From: Giardia muris
Lineage: Eukaryota; Fornicata; Diplomonadida; Hexamitidae
Direction: 5' to 3'
Length of the DNA: 64,000 nt
Assembly: GCA_006247105.1 (NCBI GenBank)
Contig: CM016928.1
Location: 372,001 to 436,000 of the forward strand
Part shown: piece by piece, positions 35,960 to 44,653 of the stretch
Position numbering within the stretch: the first letter of the stretch is position 1
How the letters are laid out: every line of letters starts with the position of its first letter
Translations under genes and position numbers: made by a program
The notes under the pieces: generated by a model
What the model saw: only the letters and a program-made list of their open reading frames with translations
Database searches by the model: none
What the model was told of the DNA's origin: nothing

Positions 35960-37915
35960 CTAAGATATGAGCGCCCTTGGTCCGTTGATGTCTGCAACGA
36001 GCTCGTCAACGAGTGAACGCCGACTAATAAGCTTGCTGGATGCAAGGATGATATCGTCGGAGCCGGACCATCTTCCACAACGTGGCCGGACCTTTCCTTG
36101 CTGGCCTCGTTGGTTGAAGGGTAGGATCGGCTGGCGAGTCCCGAAGGCGGCATAGTAGTCAAACGCGTCCAACCCGGCCTGCTCACCCATTGCAATCCCA
36201 CCAATAACGTAGATGAGTGTTAACCGATCCGCAATCGTTTGTCGAACCTCCCCAACCACTGCCTTCTGAGTCCCCGTGGTATATGGGAAATCACGTTCAG
36301 AAAGAGAGGAGCTACCGGCCGCCTCGGCAAGGGAGACGGCTCGTGGCTTCATCACATAGTTCGCCCCAATCTGCCCCTTGATGCTGGCGTCCAATGCCTG
36401 CATGTGAGTGTCTAGCAATACCTGGAACATGGAACTTGCACCATCGGTCCCGGACCCCTGCTCACGCTGTGTCACTTGCCTTGCCGCCACCTCGACATCC
36501 GACCAATCAAAGCTGTACTTCTTAACGAGCTGCTGCCCGTAGACCGTGAGGAAAGCGTGTAAGGCCCTACTATACGGTGCGAGGTCGGTGCCGTAGAGGT
36601 CGCCATCGAGTTCTCGAGCCGCCTCTTGGATGAAGCAGTCGAAGCGCGTGACGGTCGAGGTGAGCCTCTTCATCGCCGTGGGGACGATGAAGACGTTGTA
36701 CCGCAAGGAAGTCACGAAGATTGAGCCTGCAAAGCCCGCCATCAACTGCTTCAGAAGGAGACGACGCCTCTCAGGAAGTATTCCCGAGAGCTCCATGATC
36801 CTGGCAAGGATGGCCGGGTAGCGCTGCTTCGTCGTCCCGAAGGTCTTCTCTATCAATTGGACAGCCTCGGATGGGCTGTCATTATTGAGTGCTTGGTCTA
36901 GATGTGCCAGAGTCGGCAGGGACAAAGCCTGTAACCGCTCCGAAAGCTCCGAAGCGCCACTGATGACGCTGCTGACGCTGGCCCTATCAACTCCTTCCTG
37001 GCCCTCGGTGAGCGCCTGGCGAAGTGAGGGTATGACGCTCATGGTCAGGAGAAAGTAGTCGACGCTGGCCGTCTCGCTGAAGAGAGGTGTGCTCGAATAA
37101 GAATACTGTTGCGGGACGTTGGAGCCGTCAACGAACGCATCCTGGCTAGGGACCACGTCGCAATACTCCTGGAGCAGCGCCGCAAAGGTCCAGGGCTGCC
37201 GAAGCGCAGATACAAGGTCTGTACGGCGATCGATGACGATGACTTCGACAGGCTTCCCTTTCGAGACGACCCCAGCTGGTAGCTGTCCAGGTATGGCTAA
37301 TCCTTTCTCCGTATAACGGAACAGGCTTCCTCGAGCATGGATACGCCTGTTGATAGCCTCGGCCAGCTCTCGCGCAAGGCTGGAGCGTGCCTGATAACGA
37401 ACGCAGAAGGGTTTCGTCTCCAGCGAGAGGAGCAGGTCAAATAGCCGGCTCTCCTGCGTCTCGAGCGTCTTCAAGTCATAAGGCGCAGTTACGGTGGTCG
37501 TCTGGGCCAGGTTTCTGGCCAAGCACTTGTGGGCACTTGGAATCACGCGAACCGTCTTCACGAGGCATCCCACGTCCTTCTCCGCCAGCTGTTGGAGGTC
37601 TGTAGCGTTTGGAGGGCTGGTGAAAGAGATATGAAGAGCCTTAAAGGCCATCCGGAGCTTCGAGTCAGGAAGCAACGAGTAGAGTTGGGAGAGGCTGGTG
37701 GTTGACGGTGACAGATAGACGATGCCGAGGATACCATCCAGGCCCAAGATCTGATGAGCCGATGCAAGAGGGGAGACGAGGACTACACCCTTCGAGGCCA
37801 CGGCTGTCTGGGTACCGAAACTGTTGAGCGCTTGAAGGCCCTCCCCATCGACCAGGATGGCCGAGGTCTGGCCCTCGGTAGGCGCGAGGAGGTCTACGAG
37901 TCGCGAGTCTCGCAT
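35960..37915 (-). CDS. Sec1/Munc18 (SM) family protein
   Basis: SM proteins clasp SNARE bundles and are required for vesicle fusion. 651 residues is the usual size. Family hallmarks are the start of domain 2 (VEVIVIDRRTDLVSALRQPWTFAALLQEY), and the C-terminal IYVIGGIAMGEQAGL, which corresponds to the conserved GG-x-T-x-xE segment of SM proteins. Domain 3b elements (ERRRLLLKQLM, YNVFIVPTAMK) lie between. Wording is somewhat closer to the Vps33 or Vps45 branch than to Sec1 or Sly1, but I would not assign the subfamily by eye. Its ATG at 37915 is only four bases after the stop of the upstream channel gene. Confidence 0.82.
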   Translation of the reverse strand: MRDSRLVDLLAPTEGQTSAILVDGEGLQALNSFGTQTAVASKGVVLVSPLASAHQILGLDGILGIVYLSPSTTSLSQLYSLLPDSKLRMAFKALHISFTSPPNATDLQQLAEKDVGCLVKTVRVIPSAHKCLARNLAQTTTVTAPYDLKTLETQESRLFDLLLSLETKPFCVRYQARSSLARELAEAINRRIHARGSLFRYTEKGLAIPGQLPAGVVSKGKPVEVIVIDRRTDLVSALRQPWTFAALLQEYCDVVPSQDAFVDGSNVPQQYSYSSTPLFSETASVDYFLLTMSVIPSLRQALTEGQEGVDRASVSSVISGASELSERLQALSLPTLAHLDQALNNDSPSEAVQLIEKTFGTTKQRYPAILARIMELSGILPERRRLLLKQLMAGFAGSIFVTSLRYNVFIVPTAMKRLTSTVTRFDCFIQEAARELDGDLYGTDLAPYSRALHAFLTVYGQQLVKKYSFDWSDVEVAARQVTQREQGSGTDGASSMFQVLLDTHMQALDASIKGQIGANYVMKPRAVSLAEAAGSSSLSERDFPYTTGTQKAVVGEVRQTIADRLTLIYVIGGIAMGEQAGLDAFDYYAAFGTRQPILPFNQRGQQGKVRPRCGRWSGSDDIILASSKLISRRSLVDELVADINGPRALIS

Positions 37916-37919
37916 CAGT

Positions 37920-40900
37920 TCAATTTATGAGCATGTCGCTCGCAGGGGAGTTGTACACGTAGGCGAGCTGGATCGCGGGGTGCGTGTACTGAGCGGCGAT
38001 GTGCTCGACCTCCTGGTCGGAGAGGACGTGGGTGGCGACCGATTCCTCGTTCCCAAGCTCGCACTGATACTCATTCCAGAGCAATGAAGAGGCCCGCATG
38101 TATGAGACGGGCGGGTGTGCGAGGTCGAACCTGCAGTTCACGGCGGAGGCCGAGACTGGCAGATATCGTAGTGGTTGCAGCACCGTCTTACGGAACTGGA
38201 AAAGACGCTTCAAGAGCGAGGCTTCGTCCTTCGTGGGTGCCTCCTCGATGGCTTGGCGCTGTAAGTCATCGCGTTGGCGCCCGCAGTCGTCGGTGCAGCC
38301 CTGTACGTTGAGCGTGTGCTTCTCGGCGAAGAACCGATGCCTATGGTCGATATCTCTCGCCGAATCGTAGGGGGCGATGTGGCAGGGGTTCTTCGCGTCC
38401 CAGTTGCTGAGGTGCAACGTCGTCATGGCAAGTTTGAGCCGGTGATCGATATACCCTTTGAAGAAGATGATGACCACAAGGATCAAGAAGAGGTAGTAGG
38501 CCCCGGCTCTGAAGGCGGTGCTCGAATGGACGTAGAGAAAGGTCCCCGTGCAGATGAGCATCAGACAACAGCCGATAAAGGAGTCGTTCACCGCATACCT
38601 CATGATATCCGTCTCGGACGTCATCTCGGAGCAGGGCTTTGGAGAGTAGACGTACAGGATGTTGTACCGGTTCACGGCCGAGAAGAAGGTGAAGATCAGG
38701 AGGATGAAGGGCATGGAGATTGGGGCGACTATGGCATACATGATCCCTAGCACGAACATATGTGAGCTATATGCCAGCTGGGTCGCATAGGGGAAGCCCT
38801 TGGTCGCGACGACGTGTCTTCGCGACAGGGGATCGCGCATGCGGAAGAGACGGATGAGGGTTGTCATGATATCTCCAAGCCGTAGAAGGGAGAGAACGAC
38901 GAAGAGGAAGTACTTGACGATGATGTAGTTGATGAAGACGAAGAGCTGACTGGGAAAGTTCCGGCCCATGTTCCAGATGAGCTGACTCAAGGAAAGCTCC
39001 GAGAAGATTAGGACGTTAATGATCCCGTTGTTGTCAAAGAGGGAGCTGACCATTATCTGAAGGATTCCGATTATTAGGATCAGGAAGTAGAAGAGAAGGC
39101 GATATTCAACGATGGCCTTATGGTTCCTCGAAGTGTACATGGGCAAGTACGTCAGCCAATGGATGATATTTGGAAGGATGGCCATGAAGACGATCTGGAC
39201 CAGGGAGGGGAGGCTATTGATGATTGAACTAGTGATATAATAGCAGAGTAGACACTTGAAATCTTTTGGCTTCGAGAAGTTCCCATCTTCGGGCATTTTG
39301 GGACATTCTTCCCCTTTCCCTCTCACACAAAACCTATTGAAGAAGTTGCGCAGCCATTCTGCTTGGTAGCTTTTAATTACATTGACGATAGTGACCTGAG
39401 GGGCGAAGTACAGGACGAAGAGGTTTGCGGAGATCTGGATAAAGACGACGTAGAAGACGGTGCGCGTCTGCCGCTTCCATGAGAAGTTACGCCACTTGAT
39501 CTGGTTCGGGTCTGGTGCTAAGCTGGCCTTCGGCCTATAGCTGTTGAGATAGAGTAGGGCGCGGCTTGAGGTGGCGGCCTCAAGTTGCGACCTGAAGATC
39601 AGGAAGGCGGTGGTCCCAATGGGTATGTCCTTGTGGTCCAACTTACGTGTGCGAATGGACCTTTGTAACCTGTGCGCGACGTCGACTGGGAACCCACTTC
39701 TAGGGACCTTCTCGTAGAATCGGTTGAGTTCTCGCGGGACGTTGCGGGTATATCGCGTTAGAACGGGGCGGATCTGTCTTACTGGCTGCACTTCTGGTTT
39801 GTCTTGAATGGTGGTGATAAAAGAGGGAGAGGTGGATGGGGTAGAATCAAGCTCGAAAGATATGGTTGGAGGATTTCCCGTTAGAGTGGTCAGAGTTCGT
39901 AACGGAGAGGTTTGATTCGTCATGGTTGGTTGTAACATTGGAAGTGCCAAGCCTGATGCTCTTTGACCCAAGGAGAGGGCCCAGAAGGACTTGTCGGCTG
40001 AGTCCACACGTGGGAGGTCGAAGGATGGAGAGGCGCGTATGTCTGTGCTAGTGGTTCCGCGGGTAGAGAAGTCTAGGCGCGAGGAAGGAAGCACCAGGCC
40101 CAAGTTATACTCCTCCAGTTCCAGCTCTGTCATTCGCGTGTTATGCGTGATGTACAAGAAGCTAGTGACGACTAGAGGCAGCTGCGGCGGTAAGTGCTTG
40201 ATTCGTGACAAATAGGTCAGGTCCATGTTACGTGAGAAGGCATAGCGAAGAATTTGCATCTTCACCTTATAAGCCCGATCACGCAACGAAAGAAGCTCGG
40301 CCTCCCGTGCCGCATGCTTTCGCCGGAGGGATTGATAAGCAGTAGAATCGGTAAGGCGCTGCACCTCCAACGCCAGTAATTGGGCCGTGTACTGTTGCAT
40401 CCATGCTTGACACCTATGTTGTCCCTGAATCAAACTGAGCAGGTGCTTGTGCTTCTTTCTGAGCATGAAGCAAGCGTCTGGAGTACACACGATCTTTCGA
40501 ACGACCCCATCTGCGAAGATGTCCTCCAGGGACAGGACCAAGTCTTCGTATGTTCGGATATTGGAGGGAAGGTTTTCTAACATCACGACATAGTTCTGTG
40601 GGGCCGCACGCCTCATCACTCTCTGCTTAAAGTATATGTACGTGAGTTGGAATTGATAGTAGAAGTCCAGGATCATGACGGTAAAGACGGTAGCTACAAC
40701 GATGGGGACGATGACTAAGATACTCCCATCCTCTATATGGCTCATCGAGATGACCCCCCAAAACGTCCGGTATGGGACCTGAAAGCTTTGGTCCACACCG
40801 AGGAGGTACAAGGGGATGAGGACCAGAAGGGAAAGGATGGACATCAAGCCGAAAAGGACTATCAGCATCGTTTGGTAGATGACGTACATTGCCGCCATAT

Positions 40901-41153
40901 TCCCTTGCCGTGCGTACTGTGCAATCGGTGTCTTGAAGACCTCGATGTACCAGTGCTGACTCACCCGCATCCGGCGCTTATACCGCGGTGCGAAGAAGGT
41001 AGGGAAGAGATATCGTATCACATTGAATAGGAGTAGGGTTATGAAGGCTAGGGTGAAGTGGATGCCAAGCGTCCGTAGAAGGGTGACCTCGATGAGCGCC
41101 GAGTCCCCAGTATCGAAGCCCGCGATGATAGACATTTGTTCCGGATCGGTCAT
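37920..41153 (-). CDS. CSC1/OSCA/TMEM63-type mechanosensitive channel
   Basis: 1077 residues from ATG 41153 (AGTGTAA upstream). The layout fits the family: three N-terminal membrane helices (LGIHFTLAFITLLLFNVI, MLIVLFGLMSILSLLVL, ILVIVPIVVATVFTVMIL), the cytosolic RRM-like domain with NYVVMLENLP, a long disordered insertion of Ser/Thr/Pro at about 370-500, and then a cluster of about seven helices with YFAPQ (LYFAPQVTIVNV), the DUF221 pore region and SAVNRYNILYVY. The family is known for osmosensitive, stretch-gated cation channels and for lipid scrambling relatives. The C-terminal 150 residues are cytosolic. Confidence 0.88.
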   Translation of the reverse strand: MTDPEQMSIIAGFDTGDSALIEVTLLRTLGIHFTLAFITLLLFNVIRYLFPTFFAPRYKRRMRVSQHWYIEVFKTPIAQYARQGNMAAMYVIYQTMLIVLFGLMSILSLLVLIPLYLLGVDQSFQVPYRTFWGVISMSHIEDGSILVIVPIVVATVFTVMILDFYYQFQLTYIYFKQRVMRRAAPQNYVVMLENLPSNIRTYEDLVLSLEDIFADGVVRKIVCTPDACFMLRKKHKHLLSLIQGQHRCQAWMQQYTAQLLALEVQRLTDSTAYQSLRRKHAAREAELLSLRDRAYKVKMQILRYAFSRNMDLTYLSRIKHLPPQLPLVVTSFLYITHNTRMTELELEEYNLGLVLPSSRLDFSTRGTTSTDIRASPSFDLPRVDSADKSFWALSLGQRASGLALPMLQPTMTNQTSPLRTLTTLTGNPPTISFELDSTPSTSPSFITTIQDKPEVQPVRQIRPVLTRYTRNVPRELNRFYEKVPRSGFPVDVAHRLQRSIRTRKLDHKDIPIGTTAFLIFRSQLEAATSSRALLYLNSYRPKASLAPDPNQIKWRNFSWKRQTRTVFYVVFIQISANLFVLYFAPQVTIVNVIKSYQAEWLRNFFNRFCVRGKGEECPKMPEDGNFSKPKDFKCLLCYYITSSIINSLPSLVQIVFMAILPNIIHWLTYLPMYTSRNHKAIVEYRLLFYFLILIIGILQIMVSSLFDNNGIINVLIFSELSLSQLIWNMGRNFPSQLFVFINYIIVKYFLFVVLSLLRLGDIMTTLIRLFRMRDPLSRRHVVATKGFPYATQLAYSSHMFVLGIMYAIVAPISMPFILLIFTFFSAVNRYNILYVYSPKPCSEMTSETDIMRYAVNDSFIGCCLMLICTGTFLYVHSSTAFRAGAYYLFLILVVIIFFKGYIDHRLKLAMTTLHLSNWDAKNPCHIAPYDSARDIDHRHRFFAEKHTLNVQGCTDDCGRQRDDLQRQAIEEAPTKDEASLLKRLFQFRKTVLQPLRYLPVSASAVNCRFDLAHPPVSYMRASSLLWNEYQCELGNEESVATHVLSDQEVEHIAAQYTHPAIQLAYVYNSPASDMLIN

Positions 41154-41166
41154 TTACACTACTCTA

Positions 41167-43881
41167 TCAGAATCCAAGCGTCGGCGCTAGGTGGGTGAAT
41201 ACATATATCCCCTCCTCGTCTGCTAACCAGTGGTATTCCAGGGCCATCTTCCTGAGAATTGCTTGAGCTATTAATAAACGATCTACAGACTCGACCTCTT
41301 CCGGTAGCCTGGCATGTACCGAGACGATCCCTTCCGCATCCACTCTGCTAATGCTTAAGACGCTGACGTTGGGGTCGACATTCCCCGTGGTCGCAACGTA
41401 CCTGATTATCTGGCATAGACGAAGTAGTTCCTCATACTCCAGATCCACCTGTAATCCCACGCTACTCTCCGACCTCTGTCTACTCGGACGTTGACGTCCT
41501 GTCGCTTCGTCTTCCTTATCTTCGTTCCCATCCTCATCCCCGTCGGTCAAGTCATCCTCGTCTCCCTCGTTCGACCTGCCTTTAGCCTTTCCTCCCCGCC
41601 CATCAATTCCTAGGCGTGCGCGGCGCACGTCCTCGGGGTCTATGACGAAGGTGATTCGGTCGTGGTGGACCGTGATGCACGTCGTTGCAACAAGGCGTGC
41701 AGCCTCAACCACGTGCTCCTTGGTCACTCGTTGGAAAAGACAGAGCTTCGCTAGGGCCTCGGAAAGCCGGATGATCGACTCGAGCTGCCGGACGGTGATT
41801 CGATAGCTCCGTGCAGCACTGCTCATGTCCTGCTGCCGTAACCTCACCCATTGGGCGGCGATCTCGTTGATCGCCTCCTCGGTCAGGAGGGGGCGAACGG
41901 TTCGTGCAAGGTTCAGGTATAGCTGGAGGGTTCTGAAGTCATAGGGGACGTCGACGGTTGTCGAGGGCAAGCTCGAAGAGAGTTCTGAAGCGCCTGTGGC
42001 AAGGGTGGCGGGGTTTCCAGTAATATGGTTCGTGACGATACGCGCGGCGACAAGCCGATCGGTCTCACGATGTGGCTCGTCCAGAAGGACGAACGCCAGG
42101 TCAAATCGGCTCAGGATCGCTTGCGAAATGCTCAGATTTTGCTTCAGAGATTTGGTGCGTTGATAGCGACTTCCAATGGGGTTCATCGCGGCAAGGACTG
42201 GAGTCCGCGCCTTCAACGTAATCGAGATCCCTGCCTTGTTGATGGAGATGCTTTGCTGCTCAAGACACTCATGGAGTGCCGTTTGGTCCTGAATGCTGAT
42301 CTTTTCAAACTCATCGATAAGGCACAACCCTCCATCGGCACGGATCAGCGCACCGGCCTCGACGGTATAGTCCCCGGTCTCCGGGTCGAAGACAACGGCC
42401 GCAGTAAGACCGGCCGCGGAGCTGGACTTCCCGCTTGTGTACACGGACTTGGGGTAGAAGTCGGCCGTGTATTGCAACAGCTGGGACTTCGCTGTGCTGG
42501 GGTCTCCGATCAATAGGATGTTGATGTCCGAGCGGATGGAGAGGGCATCTCCGTGCGTCCTTTTGGTCATCCCACCGAGGAGCTGTAGGACGATCCCGAG
42601 CTTGATATCCTCATGCCCATAGACGTGGGGGGCGAAGCTCCGCTTGAACTTCTCGATGAGGAGGGGGTCATTCCTCATGGTCATTAACAACTCGCAATCG
42701 TGGTCGCTCAGGGTCGAGTAGAGAGATGAGAAGGGTTGTTCGTCGGAGCCATCGTTGTTGTTCTCCTCTGAGGGCCGTATGAAGAGGGGTGGGACCTCGT
42801 TATAGTCCCGAATATCAATCGTCCTAGCAATCAGCTGGGTTTGTTTCCCTAGAAGGACATTGGGGGTCTTGACGAAGACGTGACTCGCAACGATGACGGT
42901 GGTATACGAGAGCTCCCGCAGCCCAACTCCCTTGACCCCTGTGACACCTTCATCAACCCGTCCACGCCGTAACGAATCCTGGAACGTCGCGCCTCCGAAA
43001 TCATCCGGCCGAATTGCGCCGGCAGCCGCCCCAACGAGGCCTGCGCCCGTGGAAACGTGCCTGACCATTGTAGAGCGCACCGTTTGAGGCACTCCGATAA
43101 CTCCAACGTCTGGCAGGACGATGAAGCACCCCGTCAGCTCAATGCTGTCTCCAGGCTTCAGGGCGTTGGCGAAGAAGTTGTGGAGGATGACATCATAGGC
43201 GACAGGGGTCGTATGCCGCATATCGTCCTCCGAGAACCCTTCCTGCACCCGAACCCGTTGATAGTCGGTAAAGACAGACCTTTCGATGAGCAACTCAAAG
43301 GTGGACCCCGAGATCCCACTTCTTGCCTGACAACGGACACAGGTACCCGGCTCCGTGTACTTGTAGCATTGGCGCACGTCAGGGATTATCTCCCCACAAG
43401 AGAGACAGCGAAAGGTACCAGAGATAAGCTCGGGCTGCATGCTGGATACCCGGGTGACAGTCCCAACGACGGAGATTAGACGTCCAATGTGTTCGGCCTT
43501 CAAGTCTGATAACGTATGCATCAGCGCCACATTGTAGAAACTGGCATAGAGGGGCCGCGTAGCATATGCCGTTCCCCCTTCTGTGGCGGTGATCAGATAG
43601 TCATCCAACCCCTCCTTCCTCAAAGTATCACGTATGGCGTCGACGAATAGCGGCTCACAGGTGTGGAAGTCGGCGACGAGCCGGCTCTCAAGCCCCACGT
43701 TATACTCTCTTAAATGGTCCAGGTTAACGAAGAGTGTGTCTCCCCCCATCCCAACAAGCTTGTGCAGCCGATCGACATAGACCGGGACAGTCGCGTTGGG
43801 AAGGTAGTACTGGGTCAGAAACTCAACAAACCCGTTCTGTAGGCCGACATCCTTGTCCTCGATGGCCCAGGTGACTGCCAT
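41167..43881 (-). CDS. MCM6: MCM6, subunit of the replicative helicase
   Basis: Subunit of the MCM2-7 ring that unwinds DNA at forks. 904 residues. The N-terminal domain shows the MCM6-style sentence SDLKAEHIGRLISVVGTVTR and a zinc finger (CLSC ... CVRC). The AAA+ core has Walker A GDPSTAKSQ, the GKSSSAAGLTAAV block, Walker B CLIDEFEK, sensor AAMNPIG and arginine finger SRFDL, with SLKQNLSISQAILSRF close to MCM6. An acidic Asp/Glu-rich insertion (GDEDDLTDGDEDGNEDK) precedes the C-terminal winged-helix region. ATG 43881 is separated from the divergent IPP isomerase ATG by 37 bases. Confidence 0.93.
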   Translation of the reverse strand: MAVTWAIEDKDVGLQNGFVEFLTQYYLPNATVPVYVDRLHKLVGMGGDTLFVNLDHLREYNVGLESRLVADFHTCEPLFVDAIRDTLRKEGLDDYLITATEGGTAYATRPLYASFYNVALMHTLSDLKAEHIGRLISVVGTVTRVSSMQPELISGTFRCLSCGEIIPDVRQCYKYTEPGTCVRCQARSGISGSTFELLIERSVFTDYQRVRVQEGFSEDDMRHTTPVAYDVILHNFFANALKPGDSIELTGCFIVLPDVGVIGVPQTVRSTMVRHVSTGAGLVGAAAGAIRPDDFGGATFQDSLRRGRVDEGVTGVKGVGLRELSYTTVIVASHVFVKTPNVLLGKQTQLIARTIDIRDYNEVPPLFIRPSEENNNDGSDEQPFSSLYSTLSDHDCELLMTMRNDPLLIEKFKRSFAPHVYGHEDIKLGIVLQLLGGMTKRTHGDALSIRSDINILLIGDPSTAKSQLLQYTADFYPKSVYTSGKSSSAAGLTAAVVFDPETGDYTVEAGALIRADGGLCLIDEFEKISIQDQTALHECLEQQSISINKAGISITLKARTPVLAAMNPIGSRYQRTKSLKQNLSISQAILSRFDLAFVLLDEPHRETDRLVAARIVTNHITGNPATLATGASELSSSLPSTTVDVPYDFRTLQLYLNLARTVRPLLTEEAINEIAAQWVRLRQQDMSSAARSYRITVRQLESIIRLSEALAKLCLFQRVTKEHVVEAARLVATTCITVHHDRITFVIDPEDVRRARLGIDGRGGKAKGRSNEGDEDDLTDGDEDGNEDKEDEATGRQRPSRQRSESSVGLQVDLEYEELLRLCQIIRYVATTGNVDPNVSVLSISRVDAEGIVSVHARLPEEVESVDRLLIAQAILRKMALEYHWLADEEGIYVFTHLAPTLGF

Positions 43882-43918
43882 CCTTCTTTCTCGTCAAAAA
43901 AACATCTCGTTATCGATA
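43882..43918. promoter_or_regulatory. 37-base shared promoter of MCM6 and IPP isomerase
   Basis: The entire interval between two divergent start codons. It contains a run of seven A (CAAAAAAAC at about 43895-43903) and the A/T-rich TTATCGATA just before the plus-strand ATG. Both transcripts must start inside or very near it, as expected for Giardia-type bidirectional promoters. Confidence 0.55.
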
Positions 43919-44653
43919 ATGGCGGTGAGTGCCATTCAACAACGGGCGGTTTTCGGCGCGCAGATGGCCGCCATGTGCGAGGAGCGCCTTCTCCTAGTTA
44001 ACGAGCGGGATGAGATCGTCGGTAACGTCAGTAAGCTTGAGGCCCATATTCGACCAAATGTCTTGCATCGTGCTTTCTCTGTTATCGTTGTCGGACCCGA
44101 GGGTGAGCTGTTGTTACAACGGCGAGCATCTTCAAAGCTCACTTTCCCCTCCTTGATATCGAACACTTGTTGCTCCCACCCCTTGTATTCTGTCCCAGGA
44201 GATGAGGAGGGAATCATGGGCGTTAAAAGGGCCGCCTGTAGGCGCCTGCTGCACGAGGTAGGACTGGCTCTACAGCCCTCTGAGCTTATTTACGTCGGAA
44301 CTCTATGTTACAATGGTCATTCCAATAGTACAGTATGGATCGACATGGAAACCATGCAAGCCTCAAACCAGCCCTTTCCTAATTCTGCCCCACATACTCT
44401 TTACGAGGCGGAGATGGACTATATTCTTCTTCACTTCGCCCTGGACCGCGCCTCGATATCCTTGAACTCCTGGAACCCCACGGAGGTGTCCGAGCTGTTT
44501 TGGTGCACGGAGACGGAGCTATGTACCCGATGGTCGGAGGTCACACCCTGGTTTTATCACATCTACGACCGGTTCCTTGGGTCTCTCCTACGAGACTACC
44601 TGGACGCTAGGAGAGCTCCAGAGGAGCGGAGCTGGACTCTTGTAGCCGTGTGA
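43919..44653 (+). CDS. IDI1: Isopentenyl-diphosphate delta-isomerase, type I
   Basis: Interconverts IPP and DMAPP, the building blocks for prenyl groups (needed, for instance, by the Rab at 61128). 244 residues from ATG 43919; the frame extends further upstream but overlaps MCM6. The Nudix-fold signature is clear: SNTCCSHPL with catalytic Cys (84/85), GVKRAACRRLLHEVG as the Nudix-like helix, and LYEAEMDYILL for the catalytic Glu block (the usual wording is EHEIDYIL; the second acidic residue is kept). The 3' end overlaps the convergent Clp1-like gene by 47 bases. Confidence 0.92.
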   Translation: MAVSAIQQRAVFGAQMAAMCEERLLLVNERDEIVGNVSKLEAHIRPNVLHRAFSVIVVGPEGELLLQRRASSKLTFPSLISNTCCSHPLYSVPGDEEGIMGVKRAACRRLLHEVGLALQPSELIYVGTLCYNGHSNSTVWIDMETMQASNQPFPNSAPHTLYEAEMDYILLHFALDRASISLNSWNPTEVSELFWCTETELCTRWSEVTPWFYHIYDRFLGSLLRDYLDARRAPEERSWTLVAV

